Below, one piece after another: positions 24,156 to 33,123 of a DNA stretch of 64,000 bases (its first letter is position 1; every line of letters begins with the position of its first letter). The stretch comes from Psychroserpens sp. SPM9 (GTDB taxonomy: Bacteria; Bacteroidota; Bacteroidia; Flavobacteriales; Flavobacteriaceae): NCBI RefSeq assembly GCF_025153525.1, contig NZ_JANZNR010000002.1:248001-312000 (forward strand), read 5' to 3'. Below the pieces are notes generated by a model, which worked only from the letters and a program-made list of their open reading frames with translations, had not been told where the DNA came from and made no database searches. The position numbers were made by a program, and so were the translations under genes.

Positions 24156-25709
24156 TTAAAGATCAAATTTAATTCCTTGTGCTAACGGCAATTCATCAGA
24201 ATAGTTTATGGTATTAGTTTGGCGTCTCATATACACTTTCCATGCATCTGATCCAGACTCGCGACCACCACCTGTTTCTTTTTCGCCTCCAAAGGCTCCT
24301 CCAATTTCAGCACCCGAAGTTCCTATATTAACATTTGCAATTCCACAATCGGAACCTGCATACGATAAGAATTTTTCGGCTTCTTTCATTTCATTGGTCA
24401 TAATTGCCGAAGATAAACCTTGCGCAACACCATTTTGCTTTTCAATTGCATTGTCGATATCACCAGAATACTTCATCAAATATAAAATAGGTGCAAATGT
24501 TTCGTGTTGTACAATTTCAAAATGATTTTCAGCTTCAATAATCGCTGGTTTTACGTAGCATCCCGACTCATAACCTTCGCCTTCTAAAACACCACCTTCA
24601 ACCAAAACGTTTCCGCCTTCAGCTTTTGCTTTTTCAATAGCTGCTAAGTACATGTTTACAGCATCTTTATCAATTAAGGGTCCAATATGATTTTTTTCAT
24701 CCAGAGGATTACCAATAGTTAATTGACCATAAGCGCCAACAATAGCATCTCTCACTTTATCGTAAACAGACTCATGAATAATTAAACGACGTGTTGATGT
24801 ACAACGTTGCCCGCAAGTTCCAACAGCTCCAAATACAGCACCTGGAACCACCACTTTTAAATCGGCAGTTGGAGTAATAATAATGGCATTATTTCCTCCC
24901 AATTCTAACAACGACTTCCCAAAACGTTCAGCAACTGTTTTTCCGACAATACGTCCCATTCTGGTAGAACCTGTAGCCGATACTAAAGGAATTCTAGTAT
25001 CTGTAGTCATAAACTCACCAACTTTATAATCGCCATTGATGATACAAGAGATTCCTTCTGGCAAATTATTTTCTTTTAAAATTTCTGCAATAATATTTTG
25101 ACATGCTACAGAACATAGAGGGGCTTTTTCCGAAGCTTTCCACACACATACATCACCACAAATCCATGCCAATGCTGTATTCCAAGCCCAAACGGCCACA
25201 GGAAAGTTAAAGGCCGAAATGATTCCTACCACACCAATTGGGTGCCATTGTTCTCTCATGACATGACCAGGACGTTCCGAAGGAATTGTTTGACCATTAA
25301 GTTGTCTTGATAATCCCACTGCAAAATCACAGATGTCAATCATTTCCTGAACTTCACCATAACCTTCTTGTAATGATTTTCCCATTTCATAAGACACTAA
25401 CTTACCGAGTGGTTCTTTTAAATCTCTTAATTTATTTCCAAACTGACGTACAATTTCTCCACGCTGTGGCGCAGGAACATCTCTCCAGGATTTAAATGCT
25501 TTAGTAGCAACATCCATGACTTTATCGTAATCTGCTCGTGTTGTCGTTCTTACTTTTCCTATCAATTGACCATCAACAGGAGAATAAGATTCAATGATAT
25601 CTCCATTAGAAAAATTATTAGAACCTGTAGATGTTCCATCATTTATCTCATTAACACCTAATTGTTTTAAGGCTTCTTTTATTCCGAAATCGGTAGCAAT
25701 AGCTTCCAT
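24156..25709 (-). CDS. ALDH7-type aldehyde dehydrogenase (alpha-aminoadipic semialdehyde dehydrogenase-like)
   Basis: A 517-residue cytoplasmic NAD-dependent dehydrogenase. Catalytic residues are in place: Asn168 in SAFNFP, Glu269 in LLELGGNNA and the nucleophile Cys303 in GTCGQRCTSTRR. The C-terminus GGAFGGEKETGGGRESGSDA is the pattern of the ALDH7/antiquitin branch, which oxidises alpha-aminoadipic semialdehyde (piperideine-6-carboxylate) in lysine breakdown. No other lysine-degradation gene is nearby, so the substrate is inferred from the family only. It is divergently transcribed from the isoaspartyl peptidase gene and followed by its own terminator, so it appears monocistronic. Confidence 0.92.
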   Translation of the reverse strand: MEAIATDFGIKEALKQLGVNEINDGTSTGSNNFSNGDIIESYSPVDGQLIGKVRTTTRADYDKVMDVATKAFKSWRDVPAPQRGEIVRQFGNKLRDLKEPLGKLVSYEMGKSLQEGYGEVQEMIDICDFAVGLSRQLNGQTIPSERPGHVMREQWHPIGVVGIISAFNFPVAVWAWNTALAWICGDVCVWKASEKAPLCSVACQNIIAEILKENNLPEGISCIINGDYKVGEFMTTDTRIPLVSATGSTRMGRIVGKTVAERFGKSLLELGGNNAIIITPTADLKVVVPGAVFGAVGTCGQRCTSTRRLIIHESVYDKVRDAIVGAYGQLTIGNPLDEKNHIGPLIDKDAVNMYLAAIEKAKAEGGNVLVEGGVLEGEGYESGCYVKPAIIEAENHFEIVQHETFAPILYLMKYSGDIDNAIEKQNGVAQGLSSAIMTNEMKEAEKFLSYAGSDCGIANVNIGTSGAEIGGAFGGEKETGGGRESGSDAWKVYMRRQTNTINYSDELPLAQGIKFDL

Positions 25710-25774
25710 ATATGCTTGTTTTTTAAGAATTATTAAATTTTGAGGCGAAGTTACTAATAAATTGTCAGTTTTGC

Positions 25775-25805
25775 TTGATGATAGGTACTGAAAAATGTAA
25801 CTTTA
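25775..25805 (+). promoter_or_regulatory. Candidate promoter of the isoaspartyl peptidase gene
   Basis: TTG at 25775-25777 and TAACTTTA at 25798-25805 are separated by 20 bp, the spacing expected for Bacteroidota -33/-7 elements. The -7 box differs from TAnnTTTG only at its last base. The ATG is 25 bp downstream. Confidence 0.5.
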
Positions 25806-25830
25806 ATGCACTTAAAAATCACACCTAATC

Positions 25831-26907
25831 ATGAGATATTCTTTCTGTTTTACTTTACTATTTTTCATCTGTTTTAACTGTGCTGAAACCACTAAAACTT
25901 CAGAAAACGAAAACACCACAACCAATGACTTCAAAACAAATACAGAAACAAAAGCCGAGTTTGCCATAATCATTCATGGTGGTGCAGGTACTATTCTGAA
26001 AAAAAATATGACTCCTGAAAAAGAAGCGGCCTATAAAGCAAAATTAGAGGAAGCCATCAGAGTAGGTTATGAGATTTTAAAACAAGGCGGAAGCAGTATT
26101 GATGCTGTACAATTAGCCATCAATGTGATGGAAGATTCGCCACTCTTTAACGCCGGAAAAGGTGCCGTATACACTAATGCTGAAACCAATGAGTTAGACG
26201 CTTCCATTATGGACGGAAAAACCTTAAATGCTGGTGCTTCTGCAGGAACAACCACAGTAAGAAACCCGATTAATTTGGCGCGAATTATTATGGATAAATC
26301 ACCACACGTTATGATGGCTGGTGTTGGTGCCGAAACCTATGCAAAAGAACAAAATCTAGCCATCGTTGAACCGTCTTATTTTTATACTGAAAACCGCCTA
26401 AATTCAGTAAAACGAGCAAAAGAGCGCGAAAAAATAGAATTAGACCATGATGATAAGACCGCCTTTTTTGATGCTGAGATTCAAAATTATAAATTCGGAA
26501 CTGTGGGTTGTGCTGCACTTGATAAAGATGGAAATTTAGCCGCTGGCACCTCAACTGGTGGTATGACCAACAAGCGCTATGGTCGTGTTGGTGATGCGCC
26601 AATCATTGGAGCTGGTACTTATGCCAACAATAATTCTTGTGCGGTGTCTAGCACAGGTTGGGGCGAATATTTTATAAGGGCTATGGTAGCTCATGATATT
26701 TCGGCCTTGATGCAATACAAAGGCTTATCACTTAAAGAAGCTGCCCAAGAGGTGATTCAAAAGAAAGTTCCAGAACTTGGTGGTGATGGTGGTATTGTTG
26801 CTGTTGATAAACATGGCAACATGGTGGCCGAGTTTAATACCTCTGGAATGTATCGGGCTTCTATGAATGCAAAAGGCGAATTAACGATAGGGATTTATAA
26901 GGAGTAA
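25831..26907 (+). CDS. Isoaspartyl peptidase/L-asparaginase (Ntn hydrolase), lipoprotein
   Basis: A 358-residue enzyme precursor of the plant-type asparaginase family. IIHGGAGTI at about residue 50 is the N-terminal hallmark. The autocatalytic cleavage site is before Thr224 in KFGTVGCAALDKDG, and the substrate-binding loops SSTGWGEYFIR and GGDGGIVAVDKHGN follow. The N-terminus (FCFTLLFFICFNCAETTK) ends in a lipobox-like NC, so the enzyme is probably lipid-anchored in the envelope, as in several Bacteroidota. It removes isoaspartyl residues from damaged peptides and can hydrolyse asparagine. It stands between the divergent dehydrogenase and the alpha-2-macroglobulin gene. Confidence 0.93.
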   Translation: MRYSFCFTLLFFICFNCAETTKTSENENTTTNDFKTNTETKAEFAIIIHGGAGTILKKNMTPEKEAAYKAKLEEAIRVGYEILKQGGSSIDAVQLAINVMEDSPLFNAGKGAVYTNAETNELDASIMDGKTLNAGASAGTTTVRNPINLARIIMDKSPHVMMAGVGAETYAKEQNLAIVEPSYFYTENRLNSVKRAKEREKIELDHDDKTAFFDAEIQNYKFGTVGCAALDKDGNLAAGTSTGGMTNKRYGRVGDAPIIGAGTYANNNSCAVSSTGWGEYFIRAMVAHDISALMQYKGLSLKEAAQEVIQKKVPELGGDGGIVAVDKHGNMVAEFNTSGMYRASMNAKGELTIGIYKE

Positions 26908-27067
26908 AAACGAATACTCTCAGATTAACAACGAATTCTATTTTATTTGTAACACATAACAAAACACAACTCGTAAATCCCTTTGATTGCCCTAGTTTTA
27001 TAGTATTCAACGATTCTTTTGATGGTTTGAATAGTAAGCACATAAACCAATAAACATATCCGAAGCC

Positions 27068-30000
27068 ATGACACTTAAACATCTATTTGCTCTTATTATT
27101 TGCCTTGCATTTGCTGTTTCCTGTAAAAAAAAGGACAGTATCACTCAAGAAACCGATAACCTCTTCAAGTTTAGAGATTATATTAGCTATACCTCTTCAG
27201 GCTTACAATCGGTGACAGAACCCATTACCATTAATCTGTCCAATGATGTGGAAGGTTGGGGCATTGACACTGTTATTGATGATGCCATTATTAAAATTTC
27301 TCCGCATGTTGACGGCACCTTAAAAGCTTCTAATAAACATACCCTCCTTTTTATACCTGATGAGCATTTAGACCCAGCAACAGAATATACGGTAGCCGTA
27401 AAACTCGACAAGATTTACAAGGACATGCCTAAAGATTATGAAGACTACGTATTTCAGTTTAAAACCATAACACCCAACTTTAATATTGTAACAAACAGCT
27501 TGCAATCGTACAGTAAAAAATGGCAATACATCGAAGCTGTAATTAAATCAGCAGATATCATATCACTTACAGATGCTAAAAAACTGGTGGAAGCAACTCA
27601 AAAAGGAAAATCGCTAAAATTAGCCTTTGATGAAGTAGAGCAACATTCTAATTATTTTAAGTTTAAAATTGATAGTATCAACCGTTTTGTTGAAGATTCT
27701 GAAATTACCATAACATGGAATGGAAAAGCGATAAAAGCAGAAAACAAAGGCGAAAACAAAGTCCAGATTCCTGGGATTAATAATTTTAAAATCGTAAATG
27801 TTGAAGCGTATAAAAGTCCGGAACAATTCCTATACATCAACTTCTCTGATCCTATTAAAAATCAGCAAAATTTTGATGGTTTGGTAACCATTCAGAATGT
27901 CAAAAACCCAAAATTTGTGGTTGTTGGGAATGTGCTAAAAGTTTATCCAGACACCAAACTGGTTGGTAATATCCAGGTCGATGTGTTTCAGGGTATCAAA
28001 AATACGGATGGTTACAAACTTAAAACGGCATTTTCTGAAGCCATCTCTTTTGAAGAAATAAAACCTCAGGTTCGCCTCATAAGTAACGGCACAATTTTAC
28101 CTAATTCTAATGAGCTTAAATTTAATTTTGAAGCGGTTAACTTAAGTGCTGTAGATGTAAGGGTTATTAAAATATTTGAAGATAATGTCTTACAGTTTCT
28201 TCAAGACAACCCAATGAACAGCAACAATCAAAACGAAATTAAACGTGTTGGTCGTCGTATAGCAAAGCAAACTATTCCGTTGCAATCTGCTGCTGAAAAT
28301 TCAGGAAAATGGAAAGCTTACAGTATCGATTTATCCAAGTTTTTCAAAGCCGATCCAGGTGCCATTTACAGAGTCGAACTGAGTTATTCCAGAAACTATT
28401 CTTTGTATGATTGCGAGGCAAATCCGCAAGGTGCTTTAAACGACAACGATGAGTATGACGATTACTATTATGAAGAGGATTATTATTACGATGATTTTGC
28501 GGATACAACTACCGAAGACGAAGAACTTAAAGAACAAGAATACTGGGACAATCGTACGTACCGTTACCGAAACTACACCTATAACTGGAGACAACGCGAT
28601 AACCCATGTGACGATGCCTATTACAATGAAAACCGCATTGTATCCCAAAATCTATTAGCATCCAACTTAGGTGTCATCGTAAAGCAAGGCGTTAATAACA
28701 ATTATTATTTTGCGGTTACCAATATTTTAAATACCAATCCGGAAGCAGGAGCCACAATCAAATTGTATAATTTTCAGCAACAGGAAATTGGTTCGACCTC
28801 AACCAATAGTGAAGGTTTAGCGGTTTTCGAATCTAATAAATATGCCACTTTTGCTATTGTAACTAAAGGCAATAATACTAGTTATCTCCGACTAACAGAT
28901 GGGAATTCACTTTCCTTAAGTAAGTTTGATGTTTCGGGGAATCGTTTACAACGCGGACTCAAAGGCTACATCTACGGAGAGCGTGGTGTTTGGCGACCAG
29001 GTGACTCACTTTTCCTGACATTTATGCTAAATGATAAAGCCAACGAACTTCCTAAAGGCCATCCAGTAAAACTTGAAGTTACCGATCCCAATGGAAAACT
29101 GGTGTACAAACACGTGACAACTGATAATGTCAACAACTTCTTTAAGTTTATTGTACCTACGTCTTCCGAAGGAAAAACAGGAAACTACAATGCTAAAGTT
29201 TCTGTTGGAGGTGCCCAATTTTATAAATCTTTAAAGGTGGAAACGGTCAAACCGAACCGCCTGAAAATTAAAGTAGATTTTGATAAAGACGTATTGTCAA
29301 GCAACGAACCTCTCAACGGAACACTTGATGTAAAATGGTTACATGGTGCGCCTGCTAAACAAATCAAGGCAGAAATTAAGGCTAAATTCAGCAGTTCTTA
29401 TACAAGTTTTAAAAACTTTAAAGACTATACGTTTACCGATCCTGCGCGTCAATTTAATTCGGAAGAACTCAATGTTTTTGAAGGACATCTTGATGAAGAA
29501 GGAACAGCAACCATCACGACCAATTTAGATGTTGGAAAGAATGCACCAGGAATGCTCAATGCACAGTTTTTAGTTCGAGCTTTTGAAAATGGTGGCGATT
29601 TTTCTTTAGATGCATTTACGAAAACCTATTCGCCTTATGCATCTTATGTCGGACTCAAATCTCCGAAGGGTAATTATTATGGTTCTTATTTTACAGACAC
29701 TAACCAAACCTTTGATTTAGCCGTTGTTGATAAAGACGGAAAGCCTGTACAACGAAACGACCTGGAAATAAAAGTGTATAAAATTGAATGGCGCTGGTGG
29801 TGGAACTCCTCGTATGACAACCTTTCCAATTATGTATCGAGTAGTTACCACAGACCCATTTTAAACCAAAAAGCATCAACAGGTGCCAACGGAAAAACCT
29901 CATTTAATATCAAAATCCCTGAAAATGAAAGAGGCCGTTACCTCATTAGAGTGTATGATCCTGTGAGTGGCCATGCGACGGGACGAACTGCCTATTTCTA

Positions 30001-32650
30001 TAAAAACTGGTCTGGTATGTCAACAGGAAATGACAAAGAAGCGGCAAAAATGCTGGTATTTGCTTCAGATAAAGACAATTATAATGTTGGTGAAACCGCG
30101 ACCATTAAATTCCCTTCCGGAAGTGAAGGTCGTGCTTTAATAAGTATTGAAAATGGCTCGGACGTGATAGAACACAAATGGGTGAAAACTAACAAAGGAG
30201 AAACCACTGTTGACATTCCGATTACTTCGGAAATGGCGCCCAATGTATTTGTCAACATCTCCTTATTACAACCACATGCCATCACAAGTAACGATTTACC
30301 AATACGACTCTATGGTGTTATTCCAATTTTGGTAGAAGATCCAAAAACCATTCTCGAACCAGAATTACGAATGGCCAGTGTACTTAGACCAGAACAAGAA
30401 TTTGAAGTCTTTGTTTCCGAAAAAAATAAAAAATCAATGACCTATACCATTGCGATGGTCGAAGAAGGCTTATTAGATTTAACACGATTTAAAACCCCAA
30501 ATGCATGGAACGATTTTTATTCGCGTGAAGCATTAGGTGTGAAAACCTGGGATATTTTTGATGATGTGATTGGTGCTTATTCTGGAAGTATCGATCAGGT
30601 CTTAGCTATTGGTGGAGATGGTAGTGCTGCCAAAGGCAAGAATAAAAAAGCAAATCGCTTTAAGCCGGTTGTCACTTATTTAGGTCCATTTGAGTTAGAA
30701 GCCGGAAAGTCTAAATCGCATAAAATCAAAATGCCAAATTATGTTGGTGCAGTACGAACCATGGTTGTTGCTGGAAATAACCAAATGGAAGCCTACGGAA
30801 GTACCGACAAATCTGTAGAAGTAAAAAAACCATTAATGGTCTTAGCGACTTTACCCAGAAAGTTAAGTCCGGGAGAAAAAGTAACACTTCCTGTGACCGT
30901 ATTTGCGATGGAACCTAAGGTCAAAAATGTGAACTTAAGCTTGAAATTAAGTGAGGGAATTTCAGTTGTAGGAAACAGTAGTCAGCAAATGACTTTTGCA
31001 AAACCTGACGAGCAAATGGCTTACTTCGAGTTAGATGTGAGCAAAGCCAAAGGCATTAATACGGTTGAAGTTATAGCCACTGGAAATGGTGAAAAGTCAA
31101 GCTATAAAGTTGAATTGGATGTGGTAAATCCGAATCCGATAACCTCATTATACGAAAATGCAAAGCTGGAAGCCAATGCTTCAGAGCGTTTAGAGTTTAG
31201 AACCTTCGGCGTGCCTGGAACCAATACAGCAACAGTGGAATTCTCCACGCTTCCACCTATGGATTTCTCAAAACGCTTACAATACCTGATTCAATATCCA
31301 CATGGCTGTGTAGAGCAAACGACCTCAAGTGTCTTTCCGCAGTTATACTTGAGTGATATATTCGATTTAAAATATGAGAAAAAACAAGAAATTCAGTCGA
31401 ACATAGAAAACGGCATCAGACGCTTAGGAAATTTCCAACGTCCAAATGGTGGCATGAGTTACTGGATTGGAGAAAATACAGCTAATGACTGGGGAACGAG
31501 CTATGCTGGGCATTTCTTAATTGAAGCCGAAAAGAAAGGTTTTGTATTACCACTTACTTTTAAAAGCAACTGGTTAAGCTACCAAAAGCAAGCGGCTCGA
31601 GATTGGAGACCAAGTTACAGAAACTATAATTCCGATTTAGCACAAGCCTATAGGTTATACACGTTGGCTTTAGCGGGTAGCCCAGATCTTGCGTCTATGA
31701 ATCGCTTACGCGAGTTTAGTGAAATTTCGAACGAAGCCAAATGGCGATTGGCTGCGGCTTATGCTTTAGCCGGACAAAAAGAAGCGAGTGCACAATTGTC
31801 GCAATCGGCTAATATCGATTTTAAACCACCAAAGTATAATTATTATACCTATGGTTCGGTAGATCGTAATCGCGCTATGGCTTTAGAAACCATGATTATT
31901 ACACAAAATCCAAAAGCCCGAGCACTTTCAGAACAAATTGCAAAAGATTTGTCGAGTACTAATTGGATGAGTACACAAACGACCGCTTACAGCTTATTGG
32001 CTATGGCGAAAATGGTGGAAGCCAATGGTGGGAAAGACATGAATTTCACCTATACTTTTGGAGGCAAAACGGAAACCATAACCACCAAAAGTACCATTGC
32101 ACAGCGTGAGTTGGCTGTAGTGGATGGTGCCAACACCTTACAACTTAAAAATGAAGCCGGGAATCTTGTTTATGTAAGAGTTTTAAACTCTGGTAAGTTA
32201 CCATTAGGAGAAGAACTCGCCGAACAACGCGGTTTAAGTGTTTCGGTAATTTATACCGATTTAAAAGGAAATCGTATCGATGTAAAAAGCTTACAACAAG
32301 GACAAGATATTGTGGCTAGAGTGAGCGTAAGCAATTTAAAGAATGAAAACCTTCGGGATGTCGCCCTGACTCAAATTTTTCCATCGGGATGGGAAATAGT
32401 GAATACGCGTTTTACAGATTATGGAGATACCACAACGAGTGCAGCCCGATATACAGATATTAGAGACGACCGTGTGAATTTCTATTTCGATTTACCATCA
32501 AAGGGGAAACACGGGACCAAAGTCTTTACAGTCATGCTGAATGCTTCGTATTTAGGAACTTATTATTTACCAGGAACTCAAGTTGAAGCCATGTATGATA
32601 ATGATTTCTTTGTGCGAAATAAGGGAAGTTGGATTGAGGTAAAGAAATAA
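27068..32650 (+). CDS. Bacterial alpha-2-macroglobulin family lipoprotein
   Basis: An 1860-residue lipoprotein. The signal peptide MTLKHLFALIICLAFAVSC puts the lipid on Cys19. Many macroglobulin-like beta domains follow, including GYIYGERGVWRPGDSLFLTF (an MG domain typical of the family) around residue 640. Near residue 1410, YPHGCVEQTTSSVFPQLYLS holds the thioester motif Cys1414-Val-Glu-Gln1417, followed by the helical thioester domain. Such proteins trap proteases in the periplasm. A D/E/Y-rich tract at about residues 458-510 (28440-28640) is unusual. In enterobacteria the homologue yfhM neighbours pbpC; here PBP1C follows after one small gene. Length is normal for the long bacterial type. 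Confidence 0.94.
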   Translation: MTLKHLFALIICLAFAVSCKKKDSITQETDNLFKFRDYISYTSSGLQSVTEPITINLSNDVEGWGIDTVIDDAIIKISPHVDGTLKASNKHTLLFIPDEHLDPATEYTVAVKLDKIYKDMPKDYEDYVFQFKTITPNFNIVTNSLQSYSKKWQYIEAVIKSADIISLTDAKKLVEATQKGKSLKLAFDEVEQHSNYFKFKIDSINRFVEDSEITITWNGKAIKAENKGENKVQIPGINNFKIVNVEAYKSPEQFLYINFSDPIKNQQNFDGLVTIQNVKNPKFVVVGNVLKVYPDTKLVGNIQVDVFQGIKNTDGYKLKTAFSEAISFEEIKPQVRLISNGTILPNSNELKFNFEAVNLSAVDVRVIKIFEDNVLQFLQDNPMNSNNQNEIKRVGRRIAKQTIPLQSAAENSGKWKAYSIDLSKFFKADPGAIYRVELSYSRNYSLYDCEANPQGALNDNDEYDDYYYEEDYYYDDFADTTTEDEELKEQEYWDNRTYRYRNYTYNWRQRDNPCDDAYYNENRIVSQNLLASNLGVIVKQGVNNNYYFAVTNILNTNPEAGATIKLYNFQQQEIGSTSTNSEGLAVFESNKYATFAIVTKGNNTSYLRLTDGNSLSLSKFDVSGNRLQRGLKGYIYGERGVWRPGDSLFLTFMLNDKANELPKGHPVKLEVTDPNGKLVYKHVTTDNVNNFFKFIVPTSSEGKTGNYNAKVSVGGAQFYKSLKVETVKPNRLKIKVDFDKDVLSSNEPLNGTLDVKWLHGAPAKQIKAEIKAKFSSSYTSFKNFKDYTFTDPARQFNSEELNVFEGHLDEEGTATITTNLDVGKNAPGMLNAQFLVRAFENGGDFSLDAFTKTYSPYASYVGLKSPKGNYYGSYFTDTNQTFDLAVVDKDGKPVQRNDLEIKVYKIEWRWWWNSSYDNLSNYVSSSYHRPILNQKASTGANGKTSFNIKIPENERGRYLIRVYDPVSGHATGRTAYFYKNWSGMSTGNDKEAAKMLVFASDKDNYNVGETATIKFPSGSEGRALISIENGSDVIEHKWVKTNKGETTVDIPITSEMAPNVFVNISLLQPHAITSNDLPIRLYGVIPILVEDPKTILEPELRMASVLRPEQEFEVFVSEKNKKSMTYTIAMVEEGLLDLTRFKTPNAWNDFYSREALGVKTWDIFDDVIGAYSGSIDQVLAIGGDGSAAKGKNKKANRFKPVVTYLGPFELEAGKSKSHKIKMPNYVGAVRTMVVAGNNQMEAYGSTDKSVEVKKPLMVLATLPRKLSPGEKVTLPVTVFAMEPKVKNVNLSLKLSEGISVVGNSSQQMTFAKPDEQMAYFELDVSKAKGINTVEVIATGNGEKSSYKVELDVVNPNPITSLYENAKLEANASERLEFRTFGVPGTNTATVEFSTLPPMDFSKRLQYLIQYPHGCVEQTTSSVFPQLYLSDIFDLKYEKKQEIQSNIENGIRRLGNFQRPNGGMSYWIGENTANDWGTSYAGHFLIEAEKKGFVLPLTFKSNWLSYQKQAARDWRPSYRNYNSDLAQAYRLYTLALAGSPDLASMNRLREFSEISNEAKWRLAAAYALAGQKEASAQLSQSANIDFKPPKYNYYTYGSVDRNRAMALETMIITQNPKARALSEQIAKDLSSTNWMSTQTTAYSLLAMAKMVEANGGKDMNFTYTFGGKTETITTKSTIAQRELAVVDGANTLQLKNEAGNLVYVRVLNSGKLPLGEELAEQRGLSVSVIYTDLKGNRIDVKSLQQGQDIVARVSVSNLKNENLRDVALTQIFPSGWEIVNTRFTDYGDTTTSAARYTDIRDDRVNFYFDLPSKGKHGTKVFTVMLNASYLGTYYLPGTQVEAMYDNDFFVRNKGSWIEVKK

Positions 32651-32685
32651 AAAAACGCTTGTTTACAAGGTGTTTAGTCAAAGAT

Positions 32686-32719
32686 GTGAGATTCTGAAAC
32701 GAGTTCAGAATGACGAAAT
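32686..32719. repeat. Dispersed REP-like palindrome, copy 1
   Basis: TTCTGAA and TTCAGAA arms around ACGAG form a small hairpin (TTCTGAAACGAGTTCAGAA). The flank GAATGACG matches the flank in the copy at 33093. A decayed partial copy (GAGTTCAAAATGTCGAAAT) follows at 32745-32763. Palindromes of the type CTGAAACAAGTTCAG are common intergenic repeats in Flavobacteriaceae as I recall them. Confidence 0.6.
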
Positions 32720-32776
32720 TTACAATTAATAGTAATGAGTAATCGAGTTCAAAATGTCGAAATAAGATGATTTAAG

Positions 32777-33091
32777 ATGAAAAACACTAAACCTTACTAC
32801 GCCGTCATATTTACTTCATTGCAGTCTGAAAACACTGAAGGCTATTCAGAAATGGCCAATCAGATGGAAGTATTAGCAAAACAACAAGAGGGTTTTTTAG
32901 GGATAGAAAGCGCTAGAAGCGATCTCGGAATCACAGTAAGTTACTGGGAAAGTCTCGATGCTATTAAAAATTGGAAGCAACACAATGATCATCTTATCGC
33001 GCAACAAAAAGGGCGTAAAGACTGGTACACTTACTATAAAGTACGCATCTGTAAAGTGGAGCGTGAATACGAATTCACAAAAGATAACTAA
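32777..33091 (+). CDS. Antibiotic biosynthesis monooxygenase (ABM) domain protein
   Basis: A 104-residue small cytoplasmic protein with a dimeric ferredoxin-like ABM fold. The pattern YYAVIFTSLQSENTEGYSEM, then EVLAKQQEGFLGIESARSD, then GITVSYWESLDAIKNWKQHN is that of the YbaP-like/ABM group. Members include quinol monooxygenases and heme-degrading enzymes; the substrate here is not predictable. It lies between the alpha-2-macroglobulin and PBP1C genes and is flanked on both sides by REP-like palindromes, suggesting it arrived as an insertion between two normally adjacent genes. Confidence 0.88.
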   Translation: MKNTKPYYAVIFTSLQSENTEGYSEMANQMEVLAKQQEGFLGIESARSDLGITVSYWESLDAIKNWKQHNDHLIAQQKGRKDWYTYYKVRICKVEREYEFTKDN

Positions 33092-33092
33092 T

Positions 33093-33123
33093 GAGATCCT
33101 GAAACAAGTTCAGAATAACGCAA
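33093..33123. repeat. Dispersed REP-like palindrome, copy 2, abutting the pbpC start
   Basis: CTGAA and TTCAG arms (CCTGAAACAAGTTCAGAATA) with the same GAGAT prefix and AAYGACG-like suffix as copy 1. It begins 2 bp after the monooxygenase stop and ends at the PBP1C ATG, so a hairpin here would sit over the ribosome entry region of pbpC. Confidence 0.6.

Noticed and set aside
28436-28658. Overlapping frames on both strands in the acidic tract of the alpha-2-macroglobulin gene
   Set aside because: They mirror the repetitive Asp/Glu/Tyr codons and have no homology or start signals.
32651-32685. Terminator after the alpha-2-macroglobulin gene
   Set aside because: A CTTG/CAAG-centred hairpin exists, but it has a bulge and no following T-run, so it is not called.
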